Source: DATBFX01 sp036558305
GTDB lineage: Bacteria > Chloroflexota > Chloroflexia > Thermomicrobiales > UBA6265
NCBI GenBank assembly: GCA_036558305.1
Contig: DATBFX010000481.1
Coordinates: 1 to 43,641, forward strand
Direction: 5' to 3'
Length of the DNA stretch: 43,641 nucleotides
Positions 39,740 to 43,641 of this stretch are shown here, in pieces. Position 1 is the first letter of the stretch; every line of letters begins with the position of its first letter. A program made the translations under genes and the position numbers. The notes below the pieces were generated by a model. It ran no database searches, had not been told where the DNA came from, and saw only the letters and a program-made list of their open reading frames with translations.

Positions 39740-41260
39740 GTGCGGCAACCCACCACCAGGGAGCACCCGGACGTGTACGCAACCCGCGGCTTCGGCCTGT
39801 CCGAGATCGGCGACGTCGAAGTCTTCCCCAGGGACGACGAACTCCACCTCTTCCACCTGACGCTGCCCAACCACGACGTCGTCCAACACCTCGTGGCCAC
39901 CGACGGTCTTGCCTGGCGCCTCCTGCCGCCCGCCCTCCGCACCGGCGATCCCGGCGCCTGCGACGACGACCAGATCTGGACGATGAGCGTCACCGAGCGG
40001 AACGGCCGCTACGCGATGCTCTACACCGCCCTCTCGATCGCCGATGGCGGCCGCGTCCAACGCACCGCCCTCGCCACCTCCGGCGACCTCCTCACCTGGA
40101 CCAAAAGCGATCGCAACCCCGTCGGCGAAGCCGACCCTCGCTGGTACGAGGCGGACGCCGGTGCCTCCGACACCGTCTCCTGGCGCGATCCCAAACCGGT
40201 GCTCGTCGGCGACACCTACTACGCCGCGGTGTGCGCGCGCGAAAAGGGTGGACCGCTGTTGCGCCGCGGTTGCGTCGGCCTGCTCGCGTCGACCGACCTC
40301 GAGCATTGGGAACCGCGCCCGCCCCTGTTCGCCCCGCGTCGCTTCTGGGACCTCGAATGTCCCCAGGTCTTTCCAATCGGCGACCGGTGGTACCTCACCG
40401 CCGCGATCATGGAAGACCGGACGCAGCGTTATTGGGTGGCGCCGGATTTTCATGGTCCGTACGAAACGCCGCCCGACGGCGGCGTCCTCGCACCGCTCGG
40501 CCACTACGCCGGCCGGATCTGCCGCTGGCGCGGTCTGGACATCTTCTGTTGCTGGCACCAACCGCGCGCCGTCAACCGGAACGCCGAGCCGGTCCCCGCC
40601 GTCGATTGGACGACGGTCCGCAACCCGTTCGGCAAATTCATCCCCGCCCCCCTCGTCCTGCTACCGCGACCGGACGGGAGTCTCGCCTGTCACAGCTTTC
40701 CCGGGTGGTCCGCCTACCGCACCGCCGATCCGCTGCCGATCCTGCCGGCGTCGCCGTCGCTCTGCCACGCACGGTCGACCGACGATTCGGACTGGTCCGT
40801 CGACGGGCGCGACGGCAGCTTCGACGTCCTCGCGAGCCGGGAACCGGCGACCGATGTCTGGTTCGAAGGCGTGCTGTCGCTTCGCGCGACGAGTGGCGGA
40901 CTCGCCTTCCGCCTCGACGACGAAGGCGGCGGCTACTTCGTGACCATACAGGCTGGCAGCCGGGAGGTCCTGCTGCACAAATGTCTGCCCACCCGCGATC
41001 CGCACGACGGACGCCGCTGGTTCCGCTATCTCGAAGTGCAGCGGGGCCAACTGCCGCGTCCCGTGCTCGCCGGCGAACCGATCCGTTTTCGCCTCCTGAT
41101 CGCCGGCGCCTACGTCGAATGCGCCCTCGACGACGAAGTCGTCATCGCCACCCTCTCCGCCGAGCGAACGGTCGGCAAACTCGGCATCTGGGCCGAATCG
41201 GGACGGCTGAGCGCGACCGACGTCCGTGCCGCACCGATGCGATTACCCGAGCACCGCTAG
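39740..41260 (+). CDS. GH32/GH68-like glycoside hydrolase (fructan or related sugar)
   Basis: A 506-residue protein with the five-bladed propeller catalytic domain (about 15-340) and a C-terminal beta-sandwich (about 355-500). The GH32 motifs SWRDPKPV (Arg-Asp-Pro, 149-151) and LECPQVF (Glu-Cys-Pro, 206-208, acid/base) are present. The classic WMNDPNG nucleophile motif is replaced by LSEIGDVEVF, with Asp25 the likely equivalent, so specificity may differ from invertases. No signal peptide, so cytosolic. Start GTG 39740; GTG at 39773 is an alternative. A palindromic CCCCGG stretch lies just before the start. Confidence 0.8.
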   Translation: MRQPTTREHPDVYATRGFGLSEIGDVEVFPRDDELHLFHLTLPNHDVVQHLVATDGLAWRLLPPALRTGDPGACDDDQIWTMSVTERNGRYAMLYTALSIADGGRVQRTALATSGDLLTWTKSDRNPVGEADPRWYEADAGASDTVSWRDPKPVLVGDTYYAAVCAREKGGPLLRRGCVGLLASTDLEHWEPRPPLFAPRRFWDLECPQVFPIGDRWYLTAAIMEDRTQRYWVAPDFHGPYETPPDGGVLAPLGHYAGRICRWRGLDIFCCWHQPRAVNRNAEPVPAVDWTTVRNPFGKFIPAPLVLLPRPDGSLACHSFPGWSAYRTADPLPILPASPSLCHARSTDDSDWSVDGRDGSFDVLASREPATDVWFEGVLSLRATSGGLAFRLDDEGGGYFVTIQAGSREVLLHKCLPTRDPHDGRRWFRYLEVQRGQLPRPVLAGEPIRFRLLIAGAYVECALDDEVVIATLSAERTVGKLGIWAESGRLSATDVRAAPMRLPEHR

Positions 41261-41266
41261 TCGACC

Positions 41267-42181
41267 TCAGTCGGCGGCGGTCGCCTCGGGCAGCGCCCGG
41301 CGGCGGGCAATCAACTCGGGCGAGGGTTGCTTGACGTTCCAAGCCAAGCCGAGGACGGCCAGGCCGCGGATCACGAGACCGTTGAGATCGAACTGCCGCC
41401 GCCCGATGCCGTGGACGGCCATCGCCGGGAAGGCGTGGTGGTTGTTGTGCCACCCCTCGCCGAACGCCAGCAACCCGATCAGCCAGTTGTTGCGGCTCTC
41501 GTCCCCGGTCTGGAACGGTCGCTCGCCGAAGGTGTGGCAGATCGAGTTGACGGCGAAGGTGACGTGGTTGTGGTAGCAGAGCCGGATCAGACCGCCCCAG
41601 AGCAACCCCGGCCAACCCGCGATCAGGTAGGGAACCAGCAGACCGAGACCGAACCAGACCATCGGCGTCCGGTCGACGAACATCACCACCGGATCGGCAA
41701 GGAGTCTCTTGCAGTAGCGCTCGCGGTCCGCGGTGGGCGCCTTCAGGATCCAGCCGAAGTGGGCGTGGAACAACCCATCGAGCGGGCTGTGCGGGTCCCC
41801 CTCGCGGTCCGAAAAGGCGTGGTGCTTCAGGTGGTTGGCCGCGAAGTCGACGGCCCGCGTCGGCAACGCCATCGCGCCGAAGCCGAGCAGCACGAGCTTG
41901 ACCGACGGCCGCGTCTCGAAACTGCGATGCGTCAACAGGCGGTGGAACCCGACCCCGGTGCCGATGCCGGTCACGAGGGCGAAGACGACGAAGAGGGCGA
42001 ATTCCCGGTTGCCGATCCAGCGGCCCCACCCCGTCCAGATGGCGTAGATCAGCGCGACGATCGGCAGACCGACGTAGAGGAGAATCCCTGCTTTGTAGAC
42101 TGCCAGGGGTATTCGACGTTCGAACACCTTGATCAGGATCGCGACGATTGCCAACGCGGCGAACACGCCGTAGGCGGTCAT
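41267..42181 (-). CDS. Membrane fatty acid desaturase (acyl-CoA/acyl-lipid type)
   Basis: A 304-residue protein with four membrane helices and the three histidine boxes of delta-9-type desaturases: HRLLTH (80-85), HLKHH (117-121) and GWHNNHHAFP. NH at LCYHNH is the extra ligand. It introduces a double bond into membrane acyl chains with O2 and an electron donor. ATG 42181. It is the third gene of a minus-strand set with the two membrane proteins behind it, and stops 6 bp from the GH32-like gene on the other strand. Confidence 0.9.
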   Translation of the reverse strand: MTAYGVFAALAIVAILIKVFERRIPLAVYKAGILLYVGLPIVALIYAIWTGWGRWIGNREFALFVVFALVTGIGTGVGFHRLLTHRSFETRPSVKLVLLGFGAMALPTRAVDFAANHLKHHAFSDREGDPHSPLDGLFHAHFGWILKAPTADRERYCKRLLADPVVMFVDRTPMVWFGLGLLVPYLIAGWPGLLWGGLIRLCYHNHVTFAVNSICHTFGERPFQTGDESRNNWLIGLLAFGEGWHNNHHAFPAMAVHGIGRRQFDLNGLVIRGLAVLGLAWNVKQPSPELIARRRALPEATAAD

Positions 42182-42196
42182 CTGGCACCCTTTCGG

Positions 42197-42643
42197 TTAC
42201 CCATCGCTCAAACCCGGTGAGAGTTCCGCGCGCACGGACCGCGTACCCGCCCGCAACGCGAGCAGACCGACCACCAGTGCCGACCCCCCGACGATCAGGT
42301 GGAACCCGTTTTCCCCCGGTCCGAGGAGCAGACCGAACGGGTCGTGCGTCACGATCCCGAGCACACCGAGCGCCAGGTAGAAGACCCCGATCACGATCGC
42401 GTCCCCGACGAGAAGCGGCGCCCGGCTCTTCAGGTTCACCGTCACCAGGAGAGCAAGTCCCCAGAGCACGTGCAGCAGCCCGTGACGCGCATCGTGGTTC
42501 AGGATGCCGTGGGTCCGGTGCGCCCCCGCGTCTCCCCAAATCGCGATAGCTACGAGCGTCAGCGTCCCCTGAACGAGCAATCCGGCACCGACCACCCAGA
42601 GGTAGCGGCGCAAGAACGGCGGCGCGTCGGTCGGCATCGCCAC
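42197..42643 (-). CDS. DUF4383-like four-helix membrane protein
   Basis: A 148-residue protein with four hydrophobic helices. DPFGLLLGPGENGFHLIVGG near residue 101 resembles the hallmark of the DUF4383 group. Start GTG 42643 (ATG two codons later is an alternative). It begins 10 bp after the stop of the 42654-43586 gene and precedes the desaturase by 15 bp, so the three are one transcript. Function unknown; a membrane homeostasis role with the desaturase is inference. Confidence 0.7.
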   Translation of the reverse strand: MAMPTDAPPFLRRYLWVVGAGLLVQGTLTLVAIAIWGDAGAHRTHGILNHDARHGLLHVLWGLALLVTVNLKSRAPLLVGDAIVIGVFYLALGVLGIVTHDPFGLLLGPGENGFHLIVGGSALVVGLLALRAGTRSVRAELSPGLSDG

Positions 42644-42653
42644 ACTCGCTTCC

Positions 42654-43586
42654 CTAACGCGGCGCGGGGACCGCGGCGCCCTGCGCCACGTCCTCGCCCG
42701 CGGCGACCGGCGCGCGGAACAGCGCCGGCAGCGCCGCGGTCAGCACCACCGCGAGCAACCCGACGATGCCGAACCAGACCCACTCGCGGACACCGTGCCT
42801 GAAGCGGTCGAGGTGTCGGACCGAGGCGATCAGGACCAGGATCGGCAGCGCCGCCGAGGCGAGCGCGAACGGACGGAGCGCCGCCGGACGGGTCTCCCGG
42901 GCGGCCAGGAGTGCCCCGAGCGCGAACCCGAGCAGGAAGCAGGAGTACACCCGCGCCAACACCCCGGTCAGCGGCCATGGCCAGAGATCACCGGCCGTCC
43001 CGGGCGCCGCCAGCAACCCGAGTCCGATCGCGCCGAGGAGCGCCGCCTCGGCCAGAAAGAGCGGCGTGGCGCGGTGCCGGCCCGGCATCGCCGGTCGCGC
43101 CAGCCCCAACGCCACGACCGCGACGGCGGCGACCAGCGGGTCGACGGCGTAGGAGACCAGCCAGCCGTACGGGACATGATCGGCCGTGAAGTCGCCCCAA
43201 TACGCGAACGTCACGAGCAGCAGCGCGCCGGCGATGAACCCGAACCCGCAGACGAAGATCCGCGCGTCGGCGACCCGTCGCGTCCGGGCGGAGGTGAGGA
43301 GCCCGACGGCACCGGCGAGATAGAGCGCGCCGATTACGGCCCCGTTCAGCGGCCGCGCCGCCTCCGACGCGGCCGGGACCGACAGCGCCGGTACGGCGTA
43401 GCTCGGGTCGACGGACCAGGACGAGTCGCTCGCGGCCGCGTAGCTGGCGGCTCCTCCCGCCACCGGCAGCAGGCTGCGGGCGAGCGATCCCTCGGGCGCA
43501 AGGAAATTGCTGGCGCCGATGGCGATCGCCTCCACGGCCCCGATCAGCAAGAAGGCCAGAAGCCACCAGGGCAAGGAACGCTGCAT
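42654..43586 (-). CDS. Polytopic membrane protein of unknown function
   Basis: A 310-residue protein with about eight membrane helices and no recognised domain. The first helix is followed by a roughly 50-residue Ala/Ser-rich external loop (LLPVAGGAASYAAASDSSWS), then seven close-spaced helices. GGAGG lies 8 bp before ATG 43586. First gene of the membrane protein-DUF4383-desaturase set. The window ends 55 bp upstream, so its promoter may be outside. Confidence 0.65.
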   Translation of the reverse strand: MQRSLPWWLLAFLLIGAVEAIAIGASNFLAPEGSLARSLLPVAGGAASYAAASDSSWSVDPSYAVPALSVPAASEAARPLNGAVIGALYLAGAVGLLTSARTRRVADARIFVCGFGFIAGALLLVTFAYWGDFTADHVPYGWLVSYAVDPLVAAVAVVALGLARPAMPGRHRATPLFLAEAALLGAIGLGLLAAPGTAGDLWPWPLTGVLARVYSCFLLGFALGALLAARETRPAALRPFALASAALPILVLIASVRHLDRFRHGVREWVWFGIVGLLAVVLTAALPALFRAPVAAGEDVAQGAAVPAPR

Positions 43587-43641
43587 CCGGCGGCCTCCTG
43601 GCAGGACCGGGACGAGAGACTCCGCGCATCTACTAGACTAG

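Overview
The window is 43.6 kb of GC-rich bacterial chromosome with tightly packed genes, frequent GTG starts and 1-4 base start/stop overlaps. The mix of genes (Tat-exported sugar-binding protein, BadF-type kinase, Uma2 nucleases, PQQ/NHL propeller sensor beside an ECF sigma factor, DUF4118 sensor kinase, DUF503, MNT/HEPN) fits a Chloroflexota bacterium of the Thermomicrobia type. That placement is inference from gene content only. No rRNA, tRNA, insertion sequence or CRISPR array was seen.

Layout. (1) 1-6.0 kb, minus strand: an amino-sugar locus with a GntR regulator, a sugar ABC transporter, NanE, a SIS protein, an amino-sugar kinase and a ceramidase-like hydrolase. The transporter is broken: the front of the binding-protein gene is joined directly to the back of a permease gene. 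A frameshifted M55 D-aminopeptidase remnant lies upstream. (2) 6.2-10 kb: a small membrane protein, a DedA protein, two perfect or near-perfect inverted-repeat elements and an orphan histidine kinase. (3) 10.1-16.4 kb, plus strand: a secreted protein, an allantoinase-type amidohydrolase, an MNT/HEPN toxin-antitoxin module with a frameshifted toxin, an ArsB/NhaD transporter with a UspA protein, then a second MNT gene overlapping a DUF429 (RNase H-like) gene. (4) 16.4-23.2 kb: two divergent unknowns, a PNPOx-like protein, an SDR, an ECF sigma factor overlapping a membrane-anchored double-propeller protein, and a Uma2 nuclease. (5) 23.2-29.7 kb: a strong promoter with no gene after it, two DHA2 drug exporters under a MarR regulator with a consensus promoter, and a second orphan histidine kinase. 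(6) 29.7-36.2 kb, minus strand: HAD phosphatase, cupredoxin, Uma2, methyltransferase, then lysC-asd. The lysC-asd operon is preceded by a 34-codon leader peptide rich in Thr, Ile and Met, an antiterminator and an intrinsic terminator, that is, a classical attenuator. (7) 36.3-43.6 kb: two paralogous mini membrane proteins, DUF503, amidase, GH32-like hydrolase, fatty-acid desaturase and two membrane proteins.

The two strongest signals are the lysC-asd attenuator and a family of intergenic elements made of tandem 7- or 8-bp units, usually in inverted pairs, that repeatedly sit against the stop codon of the gene before them. The units differ from element to element but the architecture is the same. 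The MNT-DUF429 pair is a candidate new two-gene module.
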